From an uncultured Acidobacteriia bacterium (GTDB lineage Bacteria > Acidobacteriota > Terriglobia > Bryobacterales > Bryobacteraceae), in NCBI GenBank assembly GCA_903929755.1, contig CAIYVZ010000128.1, positions 1 through 41,030 on the forward strand: 41,030 nt of DNA, read 5' to 3'. A program made the translations under genes and the position numbers. The notes beneath the pieces are model-generated. The model was not told the DNA's origin and ran no database searches. It saw only the letters and a program-made list of their open reading frames with translations. This document shows, one piece after another, positions 29,801 to 39,421 of this stretch; position 1 is the first letter of the stretch; each line of letters starts with the position of its first letter.

Positions 29801-32345
29801 TGAACGACAAACTCGCACTTCCGTTAACAACACAATCTTTAGCCATTCCCAGGAGCACAGGCTTAGGGCCGATTTCGACAAAGGTCGTGACCGACTGGTC
29901 ACACAAAGCGGCAATACCTTCTTCAAAGCGGACTACCCCGCGGACATGCCGGCGCCAGTAGCCTGCGTCGGTCAATTGCAGGGGTCTGGCCACGCGCCCG
30001 GTTTCATTTGCGATCAGATTGATTTTCGGCGGGCTGAGGCGAATACCTTTAACGAAACTCTCAAAGTCCCCGAGCATGGGGTCCATGAGCGGGGAATGGA
30101 AAGCGTGGGAGACGTTGAGCCGAACGGCTTCGACACCCTTGGACGCGAGGTATTCCAAGGCCGTGGCAACATCGGCCGAGGCACCTGAAATAACGGAATT
30201 GCGCGGGCTGTTGAGCGCTGCAATGTCGACGCACCCGAGGCCGGCAAGGGCTTCCCGTGCGACAGTTTCACCAGCAAATACAACGGCCATGGTCCCGTCG
30301 GTCGGGAGAGCCTGCATGAGTCGGGCGCGCTCGGCGATCATTTTCAAGCCGTCTTCCAGGCTGAAGATTCCGGCGAGGCAGGCAGCGGCATACTCACCCA
30401 CGCTGTGGCCGAGTACAGCCCATGGCGTGATTCCCCAACTTTTCCAGAGCTCAGCCAGCGAATATTCCACGGCAAACAGAACAGGCTGTGTATACTGCGT
30501 CTGGGCCAGGGATTCCGACCTCAGGATGTCCAGCAGCGGTTTTCCCAGGAGCGGGCGGAGAACAGCGTCGCAACGGTCAATGGCATCTTTGTAGACGGGC
30601 TGCGATTCGTAAAGCTCCAGGCCCATCCCCTGATACTGCGAACCTTGTCCGCTGAAAAGGAAGGCTACTTTCGGCAAGCGTTTGGCATCTCCCCGGAAGA
30701 CGCCTGGGGGGGGGTCGTCCTTGACAACGCCGGCGAGTTTTTCGCAGGCTTCATCGGCGGACGCCGCTACAATGGCAAGGCGGTAATCGAATTGTTCGCG
30801 ACCACAATTGGACGTGAAGCACACATCTTGCCAGTTCAGGGCAGGGTTTGTGCGGAGAAAGTCCAGGTAGGCCGCAGCAAGGGCGACAACGGCTTCTGGC
30901 GTTTTAGCGCTGAGGGTGAGAATCCCCGTCGTCGGGATCATTGCAACTGCCGGCACGGGCGCGAGCGGGGGAGCATCCTCAATGACAATATGGGCGTTGA
31001 TGCCGCTCAGACCGAATGAACTGACACCGGCAATCCGCCGCTTCTCCGGTGTTGCGTTCCACGCGGTGGGTTCGCCTGGGACCCGAATGGGAAGTTCGGA
31101 CCAGTTGATGTGCGGGTTTAGCTCCGATTCCATCGGCTGCGCCGGGATGGTACCGTGTTGCATCGCGAGCAGAACCTTGATGACTCCAGCAACTCCGGCA
31201 GCCGATTCGAGGTGACCGATGTTGGCCTTGAGGGCTCCGATGAAAAGCGGACGCTGTCTGCCTTCAGCGATCTTCGCCAGCGCGCGAACTTCGATGGGGT
31301 CGCCCAAGACGGTTCCGGTGCCGTGCATTTCGACATAATCCAGATCCTCCGCCTTTACCTTGGCGTTGCGCAAAGCCGCCTCGATGAGGTTACTTTGCGC
31401 ACGTCCGTTGGGGACCGTAAGACCAGCGCTGGCACCGTTGTGCTGGAGGGCAGAACCACGGACCACACCGAGAATCCGGTCTTTGTCGCGCTGCGCGGCG
31501 GAGAGCCGTTTGAGGACAACGATACCGCAACCTTCGCCGCGACCGTAGCCATCGGCATTCGCCCCAAAAGGCTTGGACCGGCCATCCGGGGAGACCGCCT
31601 GCATCTTCGTAAGGGCAATGTTGGTGTAAGGCGAGAGGATCAGGTTCACGCCACCGGCCAAAGCCAGATCACATTCCCCATTTCGGATCGCCTGGCAGGC
31701 AAGATGGATCGAAACCAGCGAAGAAGAACAGGCGGTGGAGACTACAAGGCTCGGGCCGGTCAAGCCCAAAATATAAGAGATTCGTCCCGACAGAAAACTG
31801 GGTTCCGATCCGGTTCCGACATAGCTGTCAAAGTCGGCAGGCGCAATCTGGCTGGTGCGCGAGTAGACGTATTCCAGGTTCATTACGCCCGTGAAGACGC
31901 CGGTTTGGGTCCCCTGCAGAAGGTCTGGTGGTATGGCGGCATTTTCGAGGGCCTCCCACGCCACTTCCAGCAAGAGGCGCTGCTGTGGGTCGAGCTTGGT
32001 GGCTTCGCGCGGAGAAATACCAAAGAACTCGGCATCAAATTGATCTACCTGGTCAAGAAACGAACCATACCGCAAATTCGTCTTGCCGGGGGCTTCGGGG
32101 TCCGGGTCGTAGAACGCGGCTGCATCCCAACGGCCATCAGGGAGGGGTCCGGCAGCGATACCCTGGTCCTCGAGGAGTTGCCAAAAGGCGTCCGGGTTAG
32201 CGGCGCCTGGAAGCCGGCAGCCAAGGCCGACAATAGCTATCGGCTCTTCTTTGGCTTGCAGTCTGGCGCGCAAACTCTGTATTTCGCCCAGTGCGCCCTT
32301 CATCAGGGCTGTCATATCTGTCGGCTTGGCCACACTGTTACTCAT
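26862..32345 (-). CDS. PKS B: KS-AT-cMT-KR-ACP
   Basis: 1827 residues, one module. Residues 5-32 form an N-terminal docking helix. KS (34-460; Cys206, His341, His378; the motif reads STACSSS where DTACSSS is usual). AT (558-870; GHSVGE Ser648, HAFH 747-750, malonyl type). C-methyltransferase (955-1230) with SAM motif VLDFGCGYG (1032-1040) and FEVAHH (1103-1108). Structural half-KR (1285-1440), then KR (1449-1625; LDD at 1534-1536, Ser1578, Tyr1591), so B-type and probably D-hydroxy. ACP (GIDSL, Ser1748). No DH or ER, so the predicted unit is alpha-methyl-beta-hydroxy. The C-terminal tail (DDLDAEIAEELSRLQAVI) looks like a docking helix. The ATG directly abuts the TAG of the previous gene. Confidence 0.97.
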
Positions 32346-35300
32346 CTACTGATATCTCTCTTCGCCCATTACCAGGGCCGCGCGCAGAAGACTCACGACG
32401 TCACGCTGATCAAGTGTTTCAAAGTCGTCCGGGGAGGGCCTGGAGGCCTCCGGCTGTGCTCCACGGTCGGATACTTTCCTGCTGGTGACGCTCTCGACAA
32501 GATAGTCGCCGAGCGCCCCCACAGTTGGAAAATCGAACATGACCGTGGAAGGTATACGTACACCAAGATCGACCTGCAGGCGGCTGGAGAGTTCGACTGT
32601 GGTGAGCGAATCCATCCCGAGGTCAAAGAGTCGTTGCCGGGGTTTCACCTGATCGCCCGACCGCAATCGGAGGGCACGGGCCAGTTCGTCACTCAAGTGC
32701 CGCCGGATGGCGGGGTCACGTTCTTCCTCGGACATTTGAAACAGCCGAACATGGAACGAGTCACTGGTGGAACTCGCTGCTGTCTGCGCTTCGCTGGCTG
32801 CGATGGCTGAGAAAAACGGCGAACCAGCACCCGGGAAGTTTTGGAAAAACTGCTTCCACTGAAAGACGCAAACTCCCGTTTGGGCAATGTCCTGACCCAG
32901 CAGGTCATCGAAGGCGGCTATGCCGTCGGCGGGATCGAGACCGGACAGGCCGCGGTCAGCAAGGCGGGCCAGAATATCGCGTTCACTGGCGACTCCAACC
33001 TGTGCCCACGGGCCCCAATTGATGCTCAGAGCGGGTTGGCCTTGCGAGTGGCGGTGATGCGCAAGGGCGTCGAGATAAGCGTTGGCCGCCGAGTAGATGC
33101 CTTGACCAGCTGAGCCGGTCAGCGACGCAACCGACGAAAACAAGACGAAAAAGTCGAGACTTTGGTCCTGGAGCTCTTGGTGCAACAGCCATGCACCGCG
33201 TGCTTTGGGGTGCCAAACACTGTGGAATCTCTCCGCTGTTTGCTGCGAAAGAATCCCGTCATCAATAACCGCCGCACCGTGAATGACACCACGCAAGGGA
33301 GGCATTTCGCGGGAAATGTCGGCCATCAGGTGTTGTACAGCGGCCTCGTCGCCTATGTCTGCGGCCATAGCCCGTACGTCGGCGCCGTCACGCCGTAAAT
33401 CTGCAAGAAGCGCCTCTTTTCCGGTGCCTCCACTACGGCTGGTCAGGACCAGATGCCGAGCTCCCCGTGCAAGAAGATGGCGGGCAAATACGATACCCAG
33501 CCCCCCGGTTCCACCGGTGATTAAATAAGTGCCGGCCGGATCGATCGTCGACTTCCGCACGGCGGTTTTGGGCGAGAACCGGGCCAGACGCAGCACGTGT
33601 CTGCGGCCAGCGCGCCACGCGATTTGATCTTCCGGGCCATCGCGGCGGATTTCGTCAAGGATCACCCCCGGTAACAGGGGCGCATCGGCTTCAAGATCCA
33701 GCCTCGCGCAACGCAGTTCGGGTCGTTCCTGGGCGATAACACGCGCCAGGCCCCAAACCGCGGACTGGGCGATATTCAAAGGCTCGCCCGCAATCGATTG
33801 GGCACCCCGGGTGACGAGCCATAGTCGCTGCGCATGATCCTGCATCGCACGCAGCAGTTCCAGCACTTGTAAGCTGCCTTCCGTTGCTTCGTCTGAGTCG
33901 AGACTTGCAATGTGAACAACATGCCCGGGGACCGGATTCGAGCTCAAAAGGAGTTGCAGATCCCCAATTGCGGAAGGTTCTGCCACCACGGCTGTACCGC
34001 CCTCTGCTCGGACCAGATCTGAGATCTGCTTGGCGAGGCCTGCACCGTTGCCGATGATCAGAACATGGATGTCCGCTGCGGAAGTCCTGAGCGGGGCGAC
34101 ATCCATCGGATCCCACCGGTTGGCGTAAAGGAATTGATCGAACGGCTGTTCCTGACGTTGTTCCGGTTGGAAGAGGCAACGCAAGCCGCGCACTTGAAAA
34201 AGGAGAACGCCATTTTGGAAAAGATCAATATCGCCAACGATTTCGGTCTCCGTGCGGCTCCGAAGCCGGGCAAAGCATTCCAGTTCAGCCGAGGTGTCGA
34301 TGGTCCCTGAAATCCGGATCCGGTCAATGCCGGTCGGCAGATAGACACCGCGCCGGTTAGAGAGCAGGTCCGTACCAATCAGTGTTTGGAAACAGGCGTC
34401 CGAGATTGTTGGATGGAATTTGTACCCTCTCGTGTCGGTGGTCGACGTGAGGTGACTGTAAGCCTCGCCTTCCCGGATATCCAGGTGTTGGATAGCCTGA
34501 AAAGCTGGGCCATAGCGCAAGCCGAGACGGGCGAACCTGTCATAGACTTCGGCTTGGGTCAGCCGCTCGGCTGGAGTAGACATTGCTTTGCGGAAGTCGG
34601 CTGCCTCGGTCGGTTGGGCCTGTGCCTCATCGGGTTGCGTCTGCGCTCGACCAGTCGCGTGCAGAGTCCAGACGTCATCACGCACACTATGGATGTGGAA
34701 CTCGTCTCCGGTCAGGCTGAATTGCAGTTGGGCGGGTTGCTCATCCAGAAACAAGGCGTTCCGGAAAGTAAGATTTTCGATGCAATCAACTTGAGCGGCG
34801 GCCATCGCCATTTCGCAATAACCCGCGCCCGGATAGACGACGGTGTTCTGGATACGGTGGTCGTTCAGGTACGAGAACCGCTGCAAGTCGATTTCTGATT
34901 GCCACGCGATGACCGACGGGGCCAGACGCAGGCGCCCGCCCAGCAGGGGATGCTCTTCGGCCCCTTGGGCGATAGCAGCCCGGCGCGCAGGATTGCCAAT
35001 CCGCTGTTCGGTGGAGTCCGTAGTTTCCAGCCAGTATCGTTCCCGCTGCCACGGATAAGGTGGAAGGGGAATGAAGTGTCCGGGCGTGAAAGCAGCCCAA
35101 TCCAGGCGCACACCGGCACAAAACAGGTCTCCGGCACTCGCCAGCAGCGTTGCGCGCTCGGCCTCGTTGCGTTTCAGGGAACTGAAAACCTTCCCGTCGA
35201 TCTGCCCTGCGACCAAACATTCATCAATATTTCTCTTCAGAACCGGGTGCGGACCGATCTCCAAAAACGTTCTGTGACCCAGTTGAGCGATCGCGCCGAT

Positions 35301-37691
35301 AGCGTCCGCCAGGAAAACCGGATATCGGACGTTCTTCCACCAGTATTCCGCGTTCAGCGTGATTCCATCAATGATTCCGCCGGTGACGGTGGAGAACAGG
35401 GGAACGCTCGCATTCCTGGGGTTGAGCGATTCCAGCGACGACAACATCTCGGCCTGAATCGGGTCCATTTTCGGACTGTGGTAGGGGACCTCCACCTGCA
35501 GGAAGCGTTGGAACTGCCCCCTTTCAGCGAGGCGTTGTCCGATGATACGGAGCGCTTCGGTGTCGCCAGCCAGGGTGATCGCACGTGGGCTATTAATGGC
35601 CGCAATCGATACCAGACCCGCGTGCGCTTCGATTTCTCGTTCCGCCGCTTCTCGCGTGAGCCCGACGGCGAGCATGGTGCCGGTGCCAGCAGTGGTTTGC
35701 TGGAGGCGACTCCGATTGTAAATTACCCGGACTGCGTCCTCGAGAGTGAGCGCGCCCGCAACGTAGGCTGCGGCTGCTTCCCCGACACTGTGGCCTACAA
35801 CGGCAGAAGGCTTTATGCCCCACGACTGCCACAGAGCGGCCAAACCTGCCTGGAGGGCAAAGATACACGGTTGTGCGATGCGCGTCTGGTCAATTTTTGA
35901 GGCTTTTTCATCAGCCGTCAGTTCGGCCAGAATCGACCAGCCGGAGAGTTGCTCGAAAATCGCGTCACAACGTTCCACCGCTTGACGAAAGACAGGTTCC
36001 TCATGGAACAACTGGCGGCCCATACCCCACCACTGCGGCCCCATCCCGGAGAAGACGAAGACGGGCTGAGGTGCTGGTTCGGTGGCTTCGCCCGTCGCGG
36101 TTCCCGGGCGGACTTCGCCCGCCAGAAAAGATTCCAGTTCCGAATTCAGGGAATCCTTCGAGTCGCACACAAGAGTGGCACGATGATTCAGCTGTCCGCG
36201 GTGCAGGCTGGCCGAACGGCAGATGTCAGGAACGTGAGCCGAAGCGGTTCGATTGAATTCAAGCAACCGTTCCGCCACGGCCCGCAGAGCCTCCTCGCTG
36301 CGGGCGGACAGCGGAAGCAGAAAGCTGCGGCCATTGGTTTCAGTCGGCGGCGGCACTTCTCGTGCGGGGGCCTCCTCGACGACCAAAGTGCCATTGGTTC
36401 CCCCGAAGCCAAAAGAATTGATAATGGCCATACGGCGTCCGTTGGCCGGTTCAGGCCACGGCGTTATCGAAGTGGGAACGTGCAAACTGAGTTCGTCAAA
36501 CGGTATGGCCGGATTGGGGTTGTTGAAATGAAGATTTGGTGGAATCTGTCTGTGCTGCAGCGCCAGCGCGACTTTGAGGAGACTGACGACTCCGGCGGCA
36601 GATTCCGTGTGACCAATGTTGCTTTTGACAGAGCCCAGCACGAGACGATCGCCTTCGGGGCGGCCCCGCCCCAGAACGTTGCCGATCGCATTCGCTTCAA
36701 TCGGGTCACCGACCGGCGTCCCGGTACCGTGCGCCTCCGCGTACTGGACGTCCAAATGAGATGTGTTTGCAGCCTCCAACGCCGATCGAAGCGCGATTTC
36801 CTGAGCGCGTCCGCTGGGCACGGTAAGACCGTTGCTGCGCCCGTCCTGGTTGACAGCACTTCCGCGAAGAACCGCTACCACCGGGTCGCCGTCGGCGATA
36901 GCCTTCGAAAGCGGTTTCAGCACGATCAGACCAACTCCTTCTGACCGGACATACCCGTTAGCCGAAGCATCGAAACTCTTGCTCCGGGCGTCAGGGGAAA
37001 GCATGGACGCCTTACTGGTGGCAACAGTCATTTCGGAACGGAGCAACGCGTTGACCCCGCCGGCCAGGGCTACTTCGCATTCCCCGTTCCGAATACTTTG
37101 GCAGGCAAGGTGAATTGCAACCATGGCGGAAGAGCATGCCGTATCCAGGGTGAGGCTCGGGCCAACCAGATTGTAGGCATAGGATATGCGATTGGCTGCG
37201 ATTCCCATGGAGACACCAACGCCCGTATGCATGTCGATGGTATCGCGGTTGACGGAACTGAGCTGCAGAGTTTCGTAGTCGCGAACGAAGAGTCCGATAA
37301 AGACGCCTGTGCGCGTACCAGCCAGGGATTCCGGAGGCAGTCCCGCGGATTCGAAGGCTTCCCACGCGGCTTCCAGTAGCCAGCGCTGTTGGGGGTCCAT
37401 GCATTCTGCTTCGCGTCGCGAGATACCGAAAAAAGGCGCGTCGAACTGGTCGAAGTTGCTCACGAAACCCGCCTGACGCGTGTAGGACTTTCCTTTTTGG
37501 CCACGGTCAGCACTAAAGATGGTTTCAAGATTCCAGCGGTCTGCGGGCACGTCTGAAATAGGATCGACGCCATCGCAAAGCAGGCGCCAGAATTGGTCCG
37601 GTGTTTCGACACCGCCGGGCAAGCGACAACTCATTCCAATCACTGCGACTGGTTCAACAGTATTCATATGGTGCAAGTTCAATCTGCTCAC
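32346..37691 (-). CDS. PKS A: KS-AT-DH-KR-ACP, first condensing module
   Basis: 1781 residues. KS (12-440; Cys186 in DTACSSA, His321, His361). AT (543-880; GMGPQWWGMG, GHSVGE Ser635, and VPYHS at 735-739 in place of HAFH or YASH). DH (910-1180; His945, Asp1098 and Gln1102, with the H-x3-G-x4-P motif reading H-x3-N-x4-P). KR (1385-1565; IDD at 1477-1479, Tyr1533), B-type. ACP (GMDSL, Ser1695). No ER. The protein starts almost at the KS with no loading domain and no docking helix, so it should be the head of the line, primed by an acyl group from elsewhere. The KS and AT motifs recall mycobacterial MAS-like and other iterative PKSs. GTG at 37691, preceded by GGAG, overlaps the upstream stop as GTGA. 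Confidence 0.96.
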   Translation of the reverse strand: MSRLNLHHMNTVEPVAVIGMSCRLPGGVETPDQFWRLLCDGVDPISDVPADRWNLETIFSADRGQKGKSYTRQAGFVSNFDQFDAPFFGISRREAECMDPQQRWLLEAAWEAFESAGLPPESLAGTRTGVFIGLFVRDYETLQLSSVNRDTIDMHTGVGVSMGIAANRISYAYNLVGPSLTLDTACSSAMVAIHLACQSIRNGECEVALAGGVNALLRSEMTVATSKASMLSPDARSKSFDASANGYVRSEGVGLIVLKPLSKAIADGDPVVAVLRGSAVNQDGRSNGLTVPSGRAQEIALRSALEAANTSHLDVQYAEAHGTGTPVGDPIEANAIGNVLGRGRPEGDRLVLGSVKSNIGHTESAAGVVSLLKVALALQHRQIPPNLHFNNPNPAIPFDELSLHVPTSITPWPEPANGRRMAIINSFGFGGTNGTLVVEEAPAREVPPPTETNGRSFLLPLSARSEEALRAVAERLLEFNRTASAHVPDICRSASLHRGQLNHRATLVCDSKDSLNSELESFLAGEVRPGTATGEATEPAPQPVFVFSGMGPQWWGMGRQLFHEEPVFRQAVERCDAIFEQLSGWSILAELTADEKASKIDQTRIAQPCIFALQAGLAALWQSWGIKPSAVVGHSVGEAAAAYVAGALTLEDAVRVIYNRSRLQQTTAGTGTMLAVGLTREAAEREIEAHAGLVSIAAINSPRAITLAGDTEALRIIGQRLAERGQFQRFLQVEVPYHSPKMDPIQAEMLSSLESLNPRNASVPLFSTVTGGIIDGITLNAEYWWKNVRYPVFLADAIGAIAQLGHRTFLEIGPHPVLKRNIDECLVAGQIDGKVFSSLKRNEAERATLLASAGDLFCAGVRLDWAAFTPGHFIPLPPYPWQRERYWLETTDSTEQRIGNPARRAAIAQGAEEHPLLGGRLRLAPSVIAWQSEIDLQRFSYLNDHRIQNTVVYPGAGYCEMAMAAAQVDCIENLTFRNALFLDEQPAQLQFSLTGDEFHIHSVRDDVWTLHATGRAQTQPDEAQAQPTEAADFRKAMSTPAERLTQAEVYDRFARLGLRYGPAFQAIQHLDIREGEAYSHLTSTTDTRGYKFHPTISDACFQTLIGTDLLSNRRGVYLPTGIDRIRISGTIDTSAELECFARLRSRTETEIVGDIDLFQNGVLLFQVRGLRCLFQPEQRQEQPFDQFLYANRWDPMDVAPLRTSAADIHVLIIGNGAGLAKQISDLVRAEGGTAVVAEPSAIGDLQLLLSSNPVPGHVVHIASLDSDEATEGSLQVLELLRAMQDHAQRLWLVTRGAQSIAGEPLNIAQSAVWGLARVIAQERPELRCARLDLEADAPLLPGVILDEIRRDGPEDQIAWRAGRRHVLRLARFSPKTAVRKSTIDPAGTYLITGGTGGLGIVFARHLLARGARHLVLTSRSGGTGKEALLADLRRDGADVRAMAADIGDEAAVQHLMADISREMPPLRGVIHGAAVIDDGILSQQTAERFHSVWHPKARGAWLLHQELQDQSLDFFVLFSSVASLTGSAGQGIYSAANAYLDALAHHRHSQGQPALSINWGPWAQVGVASERDILARLADRGLSGLDPADGIAAFDDLLGQDIAQTGVCVFQWKQFFQNFPGAGSPFFSAIAASEAQTAASSTSDSFHVRLFQMSEEERDPAIRRHLSDELARALRLRSGDQVKPRQRLFDLGMDSLTTVELSSRLQVDLGVRIPSTVMFDFPTVGALGDYLVESVTSRKVSDRGAQPEASRPSPDDFETLDQRDVVSLLRAALVMGEERYQ

Positions 37692-39367
37692 CTTTGTGCT
37701 CCACTAAGTTCGCTCGCCAGCAGTGCCGCTAAGTCGTCGTCCGAGAAACTGGACAATTCAAAATCAGGAGTTGGCACATTTCGCACCTGTTGTGCCTGCT
37801 CCGGAGTCATGGAAACCGGCCCTGCCTCTGCGAGTAAGGCCATTAGTTGGTTGGATGCGTATGCCCCGGAAATCATAGCGGCACTCATACCTCCGGTCGA
37901 GACCCAAGCCCCCGTCATCATGAGGTTGGGAATGGGCGTTGCTGGGGTGGTTTTATGACCAGAGTTGAGTACGCACGCGCCGAAGGAGCCGTAGATGGCC
38001 CCTGCATTGTTGAGCGTATAGCGGCGGTTGGTGAGAGGTGTGGATACGTCCCAGTACTTTATGGACTCGCGCAGCCCGGGAATCCAACGTTCCGCACGGT
38101 TGATCAACCGGTTGGCAGCGTCGTTTTTCAATTCAATATATTTCGGATTTTTCCGATAGTTCGTGAGATCGCCCCCGGTACCCCACTGATCGGCGTAGTC
38201 CCACGGAGCCAGTGAAAAGAGGGTGACTACGCTTCCGCCTGGCGGGGCGCAGCTCGGATCGATATTGGAGTAACAAGTGACAGAGAGAGGGGTGCGCTCC
38301 CAATCGGCACTTTCCGCATAGCGAAAACCAGCGTCAGCGTCATAGGTTTCCCGAAGCAAAGCTTCGTGATGGGGCCATCCGGCACCATCACCCGGCTTGG
38401 CAATGTCACGATCCAGAGCAAGGGAAACGGTGACGTGTCCGAGGGATGGCTGCCCTCCGGAAAAACTTCGGACATAAGAAGCAGGCAAATGGGATTCGCC
38501 GACCATGCCAAGCAAGGTAGCTTCGGGACTGGCGTTGCTCACGAAAGCCTTCGCTTCCACGCGAAGGCCCTGTTCGGTTTCAACCGCAACGGCCCGACCG
38601 TCACGGATCTCGATATTGCGCGCGGTCTGGCGGTAGATGACAGAGCCGCCGTACCGTCGAATGGTTTTCTCCAGGGCACGGCTCATGGCCATGCTTCCGC
38701 CGACGGGATAATAGGCACCCGTAATGTGATAGGAGCCCCAGAGGCTGATGTAGGCCGCGGCCGTCATGATACTGGGAGGTACGCCCAGATAGCACCACAA
38801 GACGCTGAGAGCACCTTTTAGTTCGGAGTCTGACACAAATCTGTCCATATAGGCAGACCAGGTTATCCGGCACGCTTCAACAAATTTGGGGATACGCTCC
38901 AGACTGTCACTCACTTCGAGCCCCGCGAGCTTTGCATCTATCAGATATTGGCCCTGCCTGAAGACAAGCTTCATATCCGCCACCATCCGGCCCAAGCCAT
39001 CAGCCTCGTGCGGGAACTGATTTCTTAGTTCGCGCTCGAATTGATCCGGGTCGAGATGGCCCACGATCTCATGACGGGGGAAAGCGGCGATGTAAAACGG
39101 ATCAAGACGCTTGAAATCTACTTGACCAAAGACTTCAAGATCCTCGAAAATGGTACGGGTCCAACCGCCGGGATCAACACCGTCCAAGGCATGCAGGGAC
39201 ACTTCAATACGGTATTTGCCGCGACGAAATTCATGCGCATAGCCGCCAGGAACCGCGTGATGCTCCAGGACGATGACGCGCTGACCAGCCTTGGCAAGGT
39301 AGGCTGCTGCCGACAGCCCACCAAGACCAGCGCCGATTACCGCCACATCTGCATATTCCGTCTTCAC
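37688..39367 (-). CDS. FAD-dependent oxidoreductase, phytoene desaturase/CrtISO/retinol saturase-like, with extra C-terminal tail
   Basis: About 559 residues. An N-terminal FAD-binding fold (GAGLGGLSAAAYLAKAG, acidic Glu about 20 residues on, then PGGYAHEF) and the C-terminal TGAWVSTGGMSAAMISGAYASNQL segment are typical of the CrtI/CrtISO/retinol-saturase branch of flavoproteins. These desaturate, isomerise or saturate polyenes. The last 40 residues go beyond the flavoprotein fold and end in a FSDDDLAALLASELSG segment that resembles docking-type tails of PKS proteins. GTG at 39365-39367 is preferred over TTG at 39370 because AAGGGG then lies six bases upstream. The gene is the first of the coupled biosynthetic genes and overlaps PKS A by GTGA. 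It may act on the chain made by PKS A or on the starter; the substrate is unknown. Confidence 0.88.
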   Translation of the reverse strand: MKTEYADVAVIGAGLGGLSAAAYLAKAGQRVIVLEHHAVPGGYAHEFRRGKYRIEVSLHALDGVDPGGWTRTIFEDLEVFGQVDFKRLDPFYIAAFPRHEIVGHLDPDQFERELRNQFPHEADGLGRMVADMKLVFRQGQYLIDAKLAGLEVSDSLERIPKFVEACRITWSAYMDRFVSDSELKGALSVLWCYLGVPPSIMTAAAYISLWGSYHITGAYYPVGGSMAMSRALEKTIRRYGGSVIYRQTARNIEIRDGRAVAVETEQGLRVEAKAFVSNASPEATLLGMVGESHLPASYVRSFSGGQPSLGHVTVSLALDRDIAKPGDGAGWPHHEALLRETYDADAGFRYAESADWERTPLSVTCYSNIDPSCAPPGGSVVTLFSLAPWDYADQWGTGGDLTNYRKNPKYIELKNDAANRLINRAERWIPGLRESIKYWDVSTPLTNRRYTLNNAGAIYGSFGACVLNSGHKTTPATPIPNLMMTGAWVSTGGMSAAMISGAYASNQLMALLAEAGPVSMTPEQAQQVRNVPTPDFELSSFSDDDLAALLASELSGAQR

Positions 39368-39393
39368 CAAGGTCCCCTTGTTACTGTCAGGTA

Positions 39394-39410
39394 AGGAGTT
39401 TGCAAATCCT
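39394..39410. promoter_or_regulatory. Near-palindrome in the DUF481-oxidoreductase gap
   Basis: AGGA-G-TTTGCAAA-TCCT is a 16-base palindrome interrupted by one base. It lies in the short gap between the barrel gene stop and the oxidoreductase start. It could be a weak hairpin that tunes downstream expression or a protein site. It is too short and AT-rich for a convincing terminator. Confidence 0.3.
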
Positions 39411-39421
39411 GATGTGGCCTG

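Noticed and set aside
31155-32810. Plus-strand open frame of 551 codons
   Set aside because: It lies wholly opposite conserved PKS A and B sequence (ACP end of A, KS of B). Its translation has no domain pattern, and long antisense frames are common over GC-rich megasynthase genes.
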